From the NCBI RefSeq assembly GCF_035582795.1, contig NC_134367.1, positions 58,079,562 to 58,143,561 of the forward strand: 64,000 nt of DNA. Direction: 5' to 3'. Shown here piece by piece: positions 39,553 to 51,737 of this stretch; within the stretch, counting starts at the first letter, position 1, and each line of letters opens with the position of its first letter. The translations under genes were made by a program, and so were the position numbers. Below the pieces are notes generated by a model. The model was not told the origin of the DNA. It ran no database searches and saw nothing but the letters and a program-made list of their open reading frames with translations. The DNA is from Mycteria americana. Lineage: Eukaryota > Chordata > Aves > Ciconiiformes > Ciconiidae.

Positions 39553-41010
39553 TTTCACAGAATCACCGAATGGTCAAGGGGACCTCTGGAGGTCATCTGA
39601 TCCAATCCACCTGCTCAAGCAGGGCCACCTAGAGCTGTTGTCCCAAGACCATGTCCAGACGGCTTTTGAATGTCTCCAAGGATGGAGACTCCACAGCCTC
39701 CCTGGGCAACCTGTGCCAGTGCTCGGTCACCCTCACAGTGAAAAAGTATTTCCTGATGTCCAGAGGGAACCTCCTGTGTTTCAGTTTGTGCCCATGGCCT
39801 CTAGTCCTGTCACTGGGCACCACTGAAAAGAGCCTGGCTCCATCCTCTTTGCACCCTCCCTTCAGGTATTTATATACATTGGTGAGATCTCCCTGAGCCT
39901 TCTCTTCTCCAGGCTGACAAGTCCCACCTCCTTCAGCCTTTTCTCATAGGAGATATGCTCCAGACCCTTAATGATATTAGTGGCCCTTTGCTGGACTCTC
40001 TCCAGTATGTCTATATCTCTCTTGTACTGGGGAGCCCAGGACTGGACCCAGTAGTCTGGGTGTGGCCTCACCAGTTCTGAGCAGAGGGGAAAGATCACCT
40101 CCCTCGACCTGCTCACAGCATTCCTCCTAATGCAGCCCGGGATACTGTTAGCCTTCTTTGCAGCAAGGGCACATTGCTGGCTCATATTCAACCTGATGTC
40201 CACCAGGACCCTCAGGTCCTTTTCTGCAAAGATGCTTTCCAGCCAGACAGCCCCCAGTGTGTACTGGTACATGGGATTTTTCCTCCCCAGGTGCAGGACT
40301 TTGCTCTTCTCCTTGTTGAACTTCATGAAGTTCCTGTTAGCCCATTTCTCCAGCCTGTTGAGGTCCCTCTGGATGGCAGCATGACCCTCTGGTCCATCAG
40401 CCATTCCTCCCAGTTTTGTGTCATCTGCAAACTTGCTGGGAGTACACTCCTCATCATCCTGGTCATTAATGCAGATGTTAAATAGGATCAGACCCAATGT
40501 TGACCCCTGGCTTACTCTGCTAGTTAATGGCCTCCAACTAGACTTCCTGACACTGATCACCACCCTCTGGGCCTGGCAGTTCAGCCAGTTTTCAGTCCAC
40601 CTCATTGTCTGCTCATCCAGCCCATACTTCATCAGCTTCTCTATGAGGATCCTATGGGAGACAGTGCCAAAAGCCTTACTGATGTCAAGGTAGACAACGT
40701 CCACTGCTCTCCCCTGGTCTACCAAGCCAGTCATTTCATCATAAAAGGTTATCAGGTTGGTCAAGCATGACTTTCCCTTTGTGAATCCATGCTGACTCTT
40801 CCTGATCAACTTTTTGTCCTTCATGTGGCTGGCAATGGTTTCCAGGATTAGCTGCTTCATCACCTTCCCAGGGACCAAGGTGAGGCTGACCAGCCTGTAG
40901 TTCCCTGGGTCCTCCTTCTTGAAGACAGAAGCAACATTTGCTTTCCTCCTGTCTTCGGGAGCTTCTCCCAATCACCATAATCGATCAAAGATTATTGAGA
41001 GTTTTCGACA
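39553..41010 (-). mobile_element. CR1 LINE, 5'-truncated, ORF2 reverse transcriptase fragment
   Basis: This is a minus-strand CR1 copy. It keeps an open stretch of about 369 codons (39862-40971) encoding most of the ORF2 reverse transcriptase: QHGFTKGKSCLTNL, VVYLDISKAF (first catalytic aspartate), SQGSTLGLILFN, and the catalytic FADD at about 40421-40432. Homology continues upstream past a TGA (40972-40974) as LSIIFDRLW to about 41003. A small indel near 39888 shifts the frame; the C-terminal part ([18 protein letters not shown]..., 39629-39823) follows in another frame. The element ends with the CR1 3' tail, seen here as CACAGAATCACCGAATGG. The 5' part of the element, including the endonuclease, is missing. 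It is inactive. Confidence 0.95.
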
Positions 41011-42937
41011 GATTTTAGCAGATTGTAGCCCCTAGATGAGCACAACTTAATTGTCCAATTTAATCTCACTAGCCCTTTATCCCAGTGAAGACAAAGCTGA
41101 GGATTTTTACTGAAATAATACTACAGTTCAAAAAATAAAGCAGATGAAAACATATTTTTAAAAAAAGCAAGAATCTTAATGCAACCGCAGAATTGAAATT
41201 ACTTTGGACTTTAAATTCCATTGATTTTGATGTATTTGGCATGCTTTCTTGTGCAATTCTCATGACTAGAGTACTGATAATAAGAATAAAACCTGGCACC
41301 TGTCGTTTAAGCTTGAACAAATTTTGTATTTGCTTTCAAGTTTGAAAAAATGTTGGTGTTTTTATTAAAATATATTGATTGTGAAAGGAGCATTGGAGCA
41401 GATTGTTTTCCAGGCCCTGCTGATTCTGTGTTTATTATCAATATTTGCTGAAAGTAAAGTAGTTCCTGCTGAACTGTAACCAGAAAGTTACTTAAGTGTC
41501 CAAATATTCACAGCTGTTAGGGAAAAATTTCTAGTTTATTCTAGTCTCTTCAGTTCACCATTCTATTATAGACCTACATGGGTAATTATAAGATTAGTGA
41601 TCATCTTTTGTTAATACGAGGGATAGATGATACTTGAAAGTTTGAGTTTGGTTTTATCTCATGATTCTTTGGGTTATCTGAACCTTTTTTTTTGCATTGT
41701 AAATCTAAGCTATCTCATGAGATTTCTGTCATTTCTGTTGTTTATTACGACAATTAAAACAAGCTTTTTTCTCAGTATTTTTGGACATTGGTGTTCTGAC
41801 TTCATACTGAAAACAAAAGAAAAAAATCTTAGCTATTTTGTTAAAAGTCTACATGAAGATCCAGTTTAGGCATGTATGACTATACAAAGAAGCTGTGGCA
41901 GTGAACATGCATCCTCTAGCAGCATCACACATGCTGAATGACTGCATCTAATCTCAGTCATCACTTCCACTCCCTCCATGGCTAACTGTTACAACGTCCT
42001 AATGAAGATTTTTGAATTTTCTAGAAACTTTGCTCTAGTCAATGCTCCCTAATCTCTTCAGTAGCCAAGGTGGTGCCAGAAATTGATGTGTCCTTTATGG
42101 GAGAAAGAACAAAGAGGTCAAAACACACAGTTTAGAGACAGGAGAGCATTATCTTACTTATAACAAACTACCCCAGCCTTGAAAAATTATTTAATACTCT
42201 GTGCAACATGGACAATGTAGGTAAATATATAAATTAATATATGGAGAGGTTTCTAACAGACAAGTATGTTTTGTGTTCAATTCTTAGTGATCTTCACTGG
42301 TAGTCAAGCATGAATTTGCCCTTCAGCTTTCAAAATACTCTCCTCTACATCACCTAAGAGAGTAAATGCGATACAGTTATTTTTGTGAACAAAAAAACCT
42401 TGAATTCTGTTTACAGGTTCTTATTTGGCTTATTCAGAGTATTTGGCCAATTCTCAGCTATTCAGGAAGGTAGTTACACAAATTTTAGCCACTGTTATGA
42501 AGAGTCATACCAAAACCTTGTTCTTTACAGTTACTTGAGAGTTATGCTTAAAATGTTAGCATCCAGTCAGCAAAAGATAAACTATGCTTGTGATTTAGTT
42601 GACCAATCTCACAAAATAAATAGTGAAGAGTCATAAAAAGGTTGTAAAACCATCAGGTCATAAAACCCTCAAAATTACAAATATATTATCAGAAATGTTT
42701 CATAACTACTTAATGAGTAGCTAGATGGTATGCACTACTAATACATTTTCTTTGCTATGAATAAATCCATCAGTTTTACTGATGAACCTCAAAGGAGTGT
42801 TATGAGCTTCATGCTAGACACTGGGAGTGAGTAGTACTTTATTTCAAAAATAAGTAGCTAAGTGGAATTGCACAGACTGAACAGTTTATTCAGTGGGAGT
42901 CAGAGTACCAAAATCTGGCGGTTTATGAATTAGGGTC

Positions 42938-43004
42938 AGATCAAGCCTCCCATTGACCTTAGTGGGAGTTTTGCCATTTGCTTCAATGGAAGTAGGATCA
43001 GGCT
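42938..43004 (+). repeat. ancient interspersed repeat, second copy
   Basis: Contains AGTGGGAGTTTTGCC (42961-42975), identical to 15 bases of the copy in the GJA1 3' UTR, followed by TTCAATGGAAGTAGGATCAGGC. The right end (GGATCAGGC) matches the right end of that copy. The left end reads GATCAAGCC in direct orientation, so this copy may be rearranged or a related subfamily. Confidence 0.6.
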
Positions 43005-43125
43005 ATCAATGCGTTAAAGTGGTTCAATAGAAAGTGTTATTGAAATGCAAATGTCCGTGTTCTCTTAATCTGAACTTCCCATCTCCCCATTCAGTGCTGT
43101 TTGCAGAGACTGTTATTATAGGCTG

Positions 43126-43155
43126 TTACCCTTGGGACCCAGGTCCCAAGGGTAA
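43126..43155. repeat. perfect palindrome, 14-base arms, 2-base spacer
   Basis: TTACCCTTGGGACC (43126-43139) and GGTCCCAAGGGTAA (43142-43155) are exact inverted copies with only CA between them. A less perfect inverted pair follows directly (TTAACAAGA at 43161-43169 with TCTTGTTAA at 43179-43187). Confidence 0.9.
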
Positions 43156-43201
43156 AATCTTTAACAAGATTTTAACAGTCTTGTTAAAAAGATTGTTAAA
43201 G

Positions 43202-43224
43202 AAATCTTTGTTAAACAAAGATTT
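43202..43224. repeat. perfect palindrome, 11-base arms, 1-base centre
   Basis: AAATCTTTGTT (43202-43212) and AACAAAGATTT (43214-43224) are exact inverted copies around a single A. It lies 46 bases after the previous palindrome. Confidence 0.9.
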
Positions 43225-45346
43225 TTGTATGCTCATCAGGTAAATTTCCTGTAGTATAGGCAAATACAACTACAAATTTTGTAATAACAATTCTAAGCAA
43301 ATCTAGTGAGTCTGGTTTGATGAGCAACCAAGCCTTGCTGTATCACCAAGCCTGAACAAAGATGAAGTTGTCTATGCTGTTGAGTACAGCACATTCACTT
43401 AACACTTAGTGCGAGCTGACCTGGTTGATGTCATAAAACAAAAAGCTTTCAGGTATTCCATTGCCTGGAGACACTACCTGCATTGGTTTCAAGTAACACT
43501 TAAAATTACTACAACTGAAAAAGACTTGTATAGGGAAAACAGAAGTTAAGTTCATATATTGGATGTAATGTACTGCTAGCTCAGTTTCATTCTTTGTGGA
43601 TCAAATGTCATCAACACAAATGAGTGGATAAACCAATAAAGATTCCATTTTATTAAGATTAAACCATGCCTCTGTCTTCCTCCTGCCTACCACAAGTCCC
43701 CTTCCTATTGCAAATGCCTGGCTTCCTCTTCCTCCTCCCCAGCAATAGTAATTCCTAATACCAAACCGGTTGCACTGGGAGTAGATACATCCTGTTTAGC
43801 TTGCTTGAGATCTTGAAAAGCAGTCTAGAGCTCTCAGCTGCAGCCAGCAGGCCAGCATGCATATTTCCTCTAGGCTTGGTCAGAAGTGTACATACATACG
43901 CACAGCTGGTTGCTTGCCCAGCCAGGAAATACATACCTTCTGACTGGTGGTTTCGAGGCAATGCATTGTCTCAGCCTCCAAGGGGGACAGGTGTCAGCAG
44001 CACTCTCATTGGGAAAAAAACCAAAGGAATTATTTTGTGAGATATGTGTTATATAGGCCCAAGTCAGCTATTTCCTGCTGCTTTAAATACAGCAGCCAAG
44101 TCAAAAGAAGAAGGAAGCATCAAGAAAATAAAATAAAACTTTAAAATGCAATTGCAACCACTTCATGGTGTAGTGATGGTAGACAAGAGTTAAATGTATT
44201 AGCTTAAACTCTGTTTTTTCTGCTGACTAGGTATCAAGTCAATGACATCACTTGGACATAGGAGTATGGGACACTGCTGGCCAAGTTACAGTCTGTTGCT
44301 ATTGCATATGGCAATCGTTGCAAATTTAGCCTTAGTGGCTGGTATGTACTAAGCTAATTAAAAAGACAATTGGCTTGTTCATTGTGATTAAAGCACTAAT
44401 AATAAGATCTCCCTATCAGTAATATTCTAATTGCCAAGGACACGTGGCAGGTCACAGTGCCACCTGCTCATTTTGGAGGGACCATAGGTTGCACCCTTAC
44501 TGCAATATAAAAGACACAGGCTTGATTACTTTCCCATAACTATCCACATTGTTTAGTTTTTAACCTATTTTCTGGCCTTATTTTGGCCCTTGGCCCTCAG
44601 ATGGGTCCTAGACACAATTTGGGAAGAAGCATAGCCAATCACCTGCTGTTGACTGCTGTCAGTAAGCTGTATGTCTGAGTCTACCATGTCCTAGGGTGGC
44701 AGGGAGTCAAAGGAAGCCAAAAAGAAAGCATGTAAATCCTGAGCTCATGCTTACTCTTGAGGACAGAGAATGATCCCTAAATAGTTTCATTCACTAGGCT
44801 AGATTTAGATTATGAATTCCCACTGTCATGAGACATGTAATTCCCCTTAGAACCGCTCTTGGTCTTGCAACACCAATAACACTCTGCAAAGAAAGAGGAG
44901 ACATAGAACTGGGAAGAGTTTCCTCAGGGCTATTGAAAAGAACATGTTCATGCTACTTACAGTCTCTTGTACTTTTGGCCACAAGTCAGTTGGATTTTGT
45001 GCAAGTGAAGAGGATTGTAAGTGTGTGAAAGTGGTGGAATTACTCTAGAAGATGCAAAAGATCCTGAATGGCCCTGGGTTGCAGTGAAGTTTAGAAGGGA
45101 TATGATGTTTCATGCACTTCAATTCAGTACATAATATTAAACTGGAAGAATTGTTGGGGGACCTTTGGATGGCATTGAGCTATGAGGGAGAGGTTAAAGT
45201 TAGGTCTGCTTTGCAAAACAGCGAGATGAGCATCATGGGAACAGAAGTATGATTTTCTCCCAAGTTCTTACTTTTCCAGGTGATCCATACATACCTGTGT
45301 GCTTGCACTTATGAGTTACAGAGTAATGTCTTTCACCACGACTTGT

Positions 45347-45378
45347 TTTAGACACTAGTTGCACAACTAGTGTCTAAA
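45347..45378. repeat. perfect palindrome, 15-base arms, 2-base spacer
   Basis: TTTAGACACTAGTTG (45347-45361) and CAACTAGTGTCTAAA (45364-45378) are exact inverted copies with CA between them. The pair would extrude as a 15-base-pair hairpin. No target-site duplication or transposon ends were seen around it. Confidence 0.92.
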
Positions 45379-46670
45379 TTTTCCCAGTAGCACAACTCTT
45401 CCTAAGATCCAGCATGGGTCTGCAAGTCCAAGAGGAGTGCTACTTACACTCTTATTAAAACACTGCTTGCAAGCCCTGCAAGCGCTTGTGCTTGTCTTGG
45501 AGAACTCCCCATTGAGTAACTTTGCTGAGCAGGCTTAGCCCTGATTAGTTAATGAGATCTAGCATGATCACAGTTGAGGTGATGTAGCACCTAGCCAAGA
45601 GAATAAAGCCACTGCATCTTGCATGTATGAAGGTGTTCATTTTGTAAGAAAAAAAAGTGAACTAATTGAGGAGACTTTGGGGAGAGGGTTTTTTCAGTTG
45701 TTTTCCACTCTTTATAATTAACTACACTTTATTCACCATTTTGAGGGGATTTATTTTTAACTTTGGTTGAAACTCTTTTCTATACAAGTCTGTGTCCTAT
45801 GAATTCCGGCCTTTGTTAGGGGTGGCTTAAGTTGTGGAGACTCTGACCTTGTGATACTACCATGTTTCTGCTAAACAAAGTCCAGCATGCCAAACAAAGA
45901 TGTAGCAAGTAGTTACGAAATGGCATGGCTATTACACATGCTTTTGATTCTTATTGTCTAGTGTTTATTTTGGGATAATTCTGTTTTGAGAGTGGAAAAA
46001 CCAGACTGTACGTAAAAAGGAGGCATACAATAAATACATTATGGTACACAGTTCTCCTGGGTTCCTCACTGAGTGCCTAGGAGATAGGAAAATTATTTTC
46101 AACAATGAAAGAAGAAGGTAAGACTATTCTGGGACATCATGACAAGTCAGAAGAAGGAGATTCACCCACTTGCGCAAAACCTGAGTAATTTACTATTGCA
46201 TCTCACAGTCTATGTTGTTTCCTTGCTACGTAAAGTTTCTAGGTCACTGGCTCTGGTGTTGTTCCAAACCATGCAGCTCCACTCCCAGTTCACCTCCCTT
46301 CTCCTGGGCAGTGGGAGAATCTCTATTGCAACTTCCAGGAGATGTTTAGTTAGCTGGTACTGTATTTCTGCTCCTGACTTCTCTCCTATATTGCCCCACC
46401 CATGAAACTAGATGATAGGAAAGGGAAGAAGAGGGAAGGGAACTATGCTGGCTTGCTGTGCAAATGTAAATTTTAACTTTGACAGATCAGACTGAAGGTC
46501 AAATGAATCCAAAGACCTAAAAGAGCATAACAATAATGCAAAATCATATTCCAAGGGATAGTAATCCCATTTTAAGATGAAACTTTTGTTAGGGGTGTGG
46601 ATTCAGCCCTAAGTTCCAGAAAACATCATCTAAGCTATCTACTTGTATTTTTATAGCTCTATAAATCTTT

Positions 46671-46757
46671 AAGGCCAAAGTCTACCCTTCTACACATGTA
46701 GGACTCCATTTATTCCACAGGGAGTTGCACTCACATATCAGAGGGTAAAATCTTGTC
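46671..46757. repeat. ancient interspersed repeat remnant
   Basis: Starts AGGCCAAAGTCTACCCTTC and ends AGGGTAAAATCTTG, roughly inverted ends, with CACAGGGAGTTGCACTCACA in the middle. This matches the layout of an old dispersed repeat whose consensus has GGGCCAAATTCTGCCCT-type ends and a GGGAGTTGCAC core. Diverged and non-coding. Confidence 0.5.
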
Positions 46758-49700
46758 GTATTTTCTAGATAGCAATAGGAAAAAGGGGAGGTCTTTCACT
46801 TTTAAAAACATTTACTGTATCCTAGCAATGTGCAGCAATGCTATGCAAGCCTGACAACAGACAAATGGCTTTGAAAGCTATTAAACCTTACAGAAATACT
46901 GTAGGAAGACAATGTGATAATCTTTGGGAGTCTGTAGGTAGTGCAGGTTCCAAACATTGTCTTGATTCTAGGCACAAAGCAACTAAGGTAATATAGAAGG
47001 AAATTTCTTAAACATTTGTGTTGAGGATGATGCAGAGCTCAAGAAAATCTGATTGTCTAGAAATGAAAACAAACACGGGAATTAGGAGAAGTAAACATTT
47101 TGTTCTCAAGGTTTTGTAACTAAAAAAAAATTAAATCTACTTTTTTTGTGTAGGCTGTCTTTCTAAAATCTTAGCGTGGGATTGTTGCTTTACAGCTTAG
47201 AGCTTAAGTGATTTTAAAGTTCTTAAAAACAACAACTAAACTCTTTGCATAAGCAAATAAAGTATGAATCAGCTGTTCTAGTTCTCCAGGATAAAAAATT
47301 AAAACAATGGGAAGATTGTACAGAATGACCAGCTTTATGATCTTGTTAGCTACAAAGTATAGCTAATTAGAAAAAAACATTCGGAATTTGAACTTTGCTG
47401 GAGACATCATTGTTATTCACAAAGGCACCGTATGGCTGCACATGCAGCCTGCCACCATCTATGACGCCAAGTTGACTCTTGAAAGGATTGTGTAATTACC
47501 AGAGGAGGACAGATAGGTGGGAGTCTGAAGATGACAAACAATTTAGAAACTGACAGAAGGCTGCTGGTTTCCACAAGCTCAACTTCTTTCAGCCATTTGT
47601 AAATAAGAATAGAGAACAGAGTAAAAGGAAAATGGCATTGCTGAAAGCTTTTCTATGGAAACCTTGAAACAATTTTCTTTCCATCTCCTAAAACACCACA
47701 GGATGTGTTCCTAGTCTTCATGACAAGGTTCTGCCTCTTCATCAACTTACCTTCTTCCAGTTTTGAATAGTACCATTTGGTCAGTATTTATCATTGTGCA
47801 TTAGTGTTCTACCAAAGTCTTTAAAATGAAGTGTCTCCCAAAAGAATGTGCTAAGAGGTATGAAAGAGAATTTGGGAAATATCAGACAGGGAAAGACTAA
47901 TTTAGAGTCAGACCACAGTTCCTATAAATGCAGCATATTTTATTGACTTGCATATTTGTGACTTGACAGCATTATGCTCTGGAGCTCGGCTGTAGAGATG
48001 AAGGGAAGGAACAGAATTTCCAGAGAGAATTGCAGCACCTCTGACCGTGGTGGCAGGACACTCTGCTCAATCCTTCGAGCAGAGTTGATGCAACTTTTGA
48101 AACAATTACATCTCATGTTCCTATTGAACAGTACAGCAATTGTAAATGAACTTTGGTGGAAATGGAGATTGAGAGAGGAACCTGAGTGGGGTTTTTTTGT
48201 ATAGATCAGCAATGGATTCAGCACAACTTTTTGGCAAGGATCAGATGCTAATATTTTAAAGGGCAGTTATGCAATATTAAAAAAAAATTAACTCTCATGT
48301 CCAACTGTCTTAATATAATGATCAAACAATTTCGAGTGCACACTTAGAAAACAAATAGAAATACAGTATTCAAGACGTCTTCCTTCTAAAATCACTTAGG
48401 AGAGAAAAAAACAAGATCTTTTATGGAAACCTTAAAGCCATTGTTCCTCTAGGTGCAGTACATTTGGATTCATGAAGGCATGACTCTTCATTCATAGATA
48501 TTTTCACATCTACTGAATGACTGTTTTGGAGCCATTATGGTTGGCTGAGGCCCTATCTCATGACAAGTCCTTGCTGCTGCCTTCTGCTGCAAACGAGAGA
48601 CATCTGAGACCTTTTTCTACTCAGGCTGCTTCCCTTCTTATGAGTTTACCAATGAATTGGGTCATTCTCTGTGCCCAGTGATTTTGTGGTAACTCTTTGC
48701 TTTAGAGTCTTCCAGAATTATATCTTTAATGTACTTATGAAACTTCTTCACTGGTAAAAAATGCAGGCTAAGCCCAAAACCAACACTGGCACATCTGGGG
48801 TGTCTATATTTTCTGGCATCGCTTTCCAGTACAGCCACATAATAATTAAATATCTAGCTGATATCATACCCAGTCTGAATAGCTGTTTTATCAGATATTA
48901 AATAGCAGAAAAATATACAAAAATAGCAATGGCAAGCTCTGCTTTATATGATAACCACAGAATGCATCATACAAAATAAGACATTATTAGCTTTTACTGC
49001 TGGTTAAACTAACATACACGTCTGCATTAGTGAAGTCACTGAACTGATAGCAATGGAGTCCTAATAATTGGGTTCTGTGAATTCCCCTGGAAGCTCTGGT
49101 GTGGAATACAGCTATTCCTGGAGGTAGCCACGATGGAGGTGGATGGGCTGCCAGTGGGGTGACGTTTTCTTCATCCAGTGACTAAGAGAATGTGCTACAT
49201 CTGACAATGCCAAGCCAGGGGCTGCAGTTTCTTTTGCCCTCATATTTCTGACTTAAATCTGTGTCTCATGGTCCATTTCTAAGTTGCTACTCCTCACAGC
49301 CAATCTAATTGTTATCCTCCTTATCACTGACGCTGGTAAGGCTGAATGAGATCATTCACAGATCATTTACAAGCCAGACCCTCTAATTTCTGTTTGCGCT
49401 TTGTTTTTCTTGATACAGATTATCTGCATTAGTTCACTACTCCACCACTGTGCCCTGTTCATTTGCAGCAGACTTAGTGCCCCACAATGCCCAGTGTCTC
49501 TGGACAGCGAATTATTCAGCCTTGTCATGGTTCCGCCACTTCCTTTTCCGGTAAATCTGCTGTACCTCCGTCTGCCACCCGTGGAATGGGGTTAATGAAA
49601 TCTGCCTCATGCACTGGGCTGCTGGGTAGGACTTAATTCCCTGGGTGTGTCTCTACCAGTGCTTTATTTCAGATCAGGGCATGCTTTTGAAGTGGACTTC

Positions 49701-51737
49701 TTCATCCTCCCCAATTACCACCCTTTGGTTCACATCATGGAGCAGTCTCACCAGATGCTAGCTGGGTCCTTTTTTGTGCTCAGCTGGAGGACACACTCTA
49801 GCTGCATATCTGATGCAGTCCAATCAACAGGAATGGATTAAAGCTAGTCCAAAGTAAAACCCCCAAAACATTTAGTACTGGGGACGTTGGGTCCTTGGTA
49901 CTAACTGTTTTGCTCTGCAGGTCCATTCCTATTGTGCCACAATATATGATGGAGACATAGACATCATTATAACTGGTGCTTGCCTTTGTGATCCTTGGAT
50001 GAACAGAACAGCAAAAGTATGAGGTTTTGTGTGCGTTTCAGAGAATAAGTACAGCCTTTGTGTTTTAACCCCAAATTTTGGCTTTCTTTCACTGTACTAT
50101 TTTAGTGGGAGATTCCATAGTTTATATAAGAAAGTTTACCTTACAAGATCTAATAGCAAATGGAACCTGCTTCTGCACTTATGTAAATAAAATCTATTCA
50201 CGCTGAGCTCGTTCTGGCCCACGGACATTAACCAGCAATGTTTATTTTTTTATAGCTGGCAAATTTCCCCGAAATTTTCATTTTGAATAGATGCAGAAGG
50301 TTAACACCAGTAGTTTATTTTGATACTCACTCTATACACATCCTCAGATACTAAGCTACACTTTGGGGTTACAGTAAAGTTAGTTTTAAAGACTTTGTAC
50401 TCCAAAACAATATTCCCCTTACCCCACCATATGTTTGAAATGGAAATATAAATGCCGACAAAAGAACCCTCATCTATGTCATTTCGTTGCAGCACTTCTG
50501 TGTTTTACAGCATGCCATTTTTACTGATGCTATCTCGTGCTTGATTCTTATTCCACCTTCATATCCCTCACTCTGAATAATTCTGATTGTCTCTGCAGTA
50601 TTACTTTTGATACAGAGAGACATACAAAGAATCAGGCCTACAGAATTAATTTTTATTACTTGCTCAAGTCTCTAGTTTTTCTTTTGTCCTGTACAAACCT
50701 GTTCTTTCTGTTTACCATCGCTACTGACAATATTACAGAAACCTCTGGCTTTCTGAGCAGTGGCAAAGTATCGCTCAGCATTGTGCACATGATTTTATAT
50801 GCCGGCTATGCTCAGCTAGCTGTCATACCAATAAAAGTCTCTCCATGTCTCTTAGCCAGCAGTAGGTGCTGAGGAATGATGCAACAAATATCTTTTCACT
50901 GAGATAGTCAGGTTCCCTCTGTGCTCTACACAAAGATTTTCACTAACTTGTGAGCTGGATCTGAGCATTGTCACATCAAAGTGAGGATTTTAGTTCTATT
51001 TTTAGGATGGCATTTTATGTTTGGCTAGAGCAGGGACATTCTTCTTTTGCTCATGTTTTAATTAAATAACCTTTAAGACAAGTGAGCAGGAACATTTAAC
51101 CCAAAGCAATGCTTTCTGTTACTCCAAGAGGGAGCAATGATAATGCATAGCATTTATTAAAGACTTTGCTCTTCTCAATCTGTTTGGGATAGATGGCAAT
51201 ATATTACAATGATAGTGGTAGCATAACCAATAAAGAGAGGAAATATTGCTAAACCTTAAACTAACTAGCAAAATAAACTGTAATCACAGCCTTACATGTT
51301 ATATTATGTTAAGCAGTGATCAAAGAAAATACAAAGAGGGTAAGGAAAATATATAAGATATTGTTGTTGTCAGATAATAATTAACTGCTGGTTATCATAC
51401 ACACCCCTAAAAATTCACCTTAATATTTGTTAGCATTAGTCCTAACATAACCAAAACGACTACTGAACCCCTGAAACCGGAATCCCCTTCCCACTCCACT
51501 GTTGCAGCTGCAAGTTTCCTTATATTGACTGAGTAAATATCCTCAGTACTCTTCTAGGGAACCATTAGGAAGGACTGGAAAATATAGATTATTTCTCATG
51601 TCATTGTATTCCTTCAAGTCCTCGGAGGGTTCAGTGCTCAGTGTGCGATGTGGACACCTTTCTTCCAGTAAGGTGTATCAAACCATATAGTCTTCAAACA
51701 CAAATCCTACAATACTACAGCATATAATCAGTTTGTG

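Larger units (their letters stand above)
41011..51737. other. intergenic gene desert, middle part
   Basis: No supportable exon. Notable contents are the cluster of short-spacer palindromes near 43.1-43.2 kb, another palindrome at 45.35 kb, and two old interspersed repeat copies. Open frames (for example 43755-44040, 46139-46405, 47940-48224) have no recognised domain and often overlap on both strands. Confidence 0.55.
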
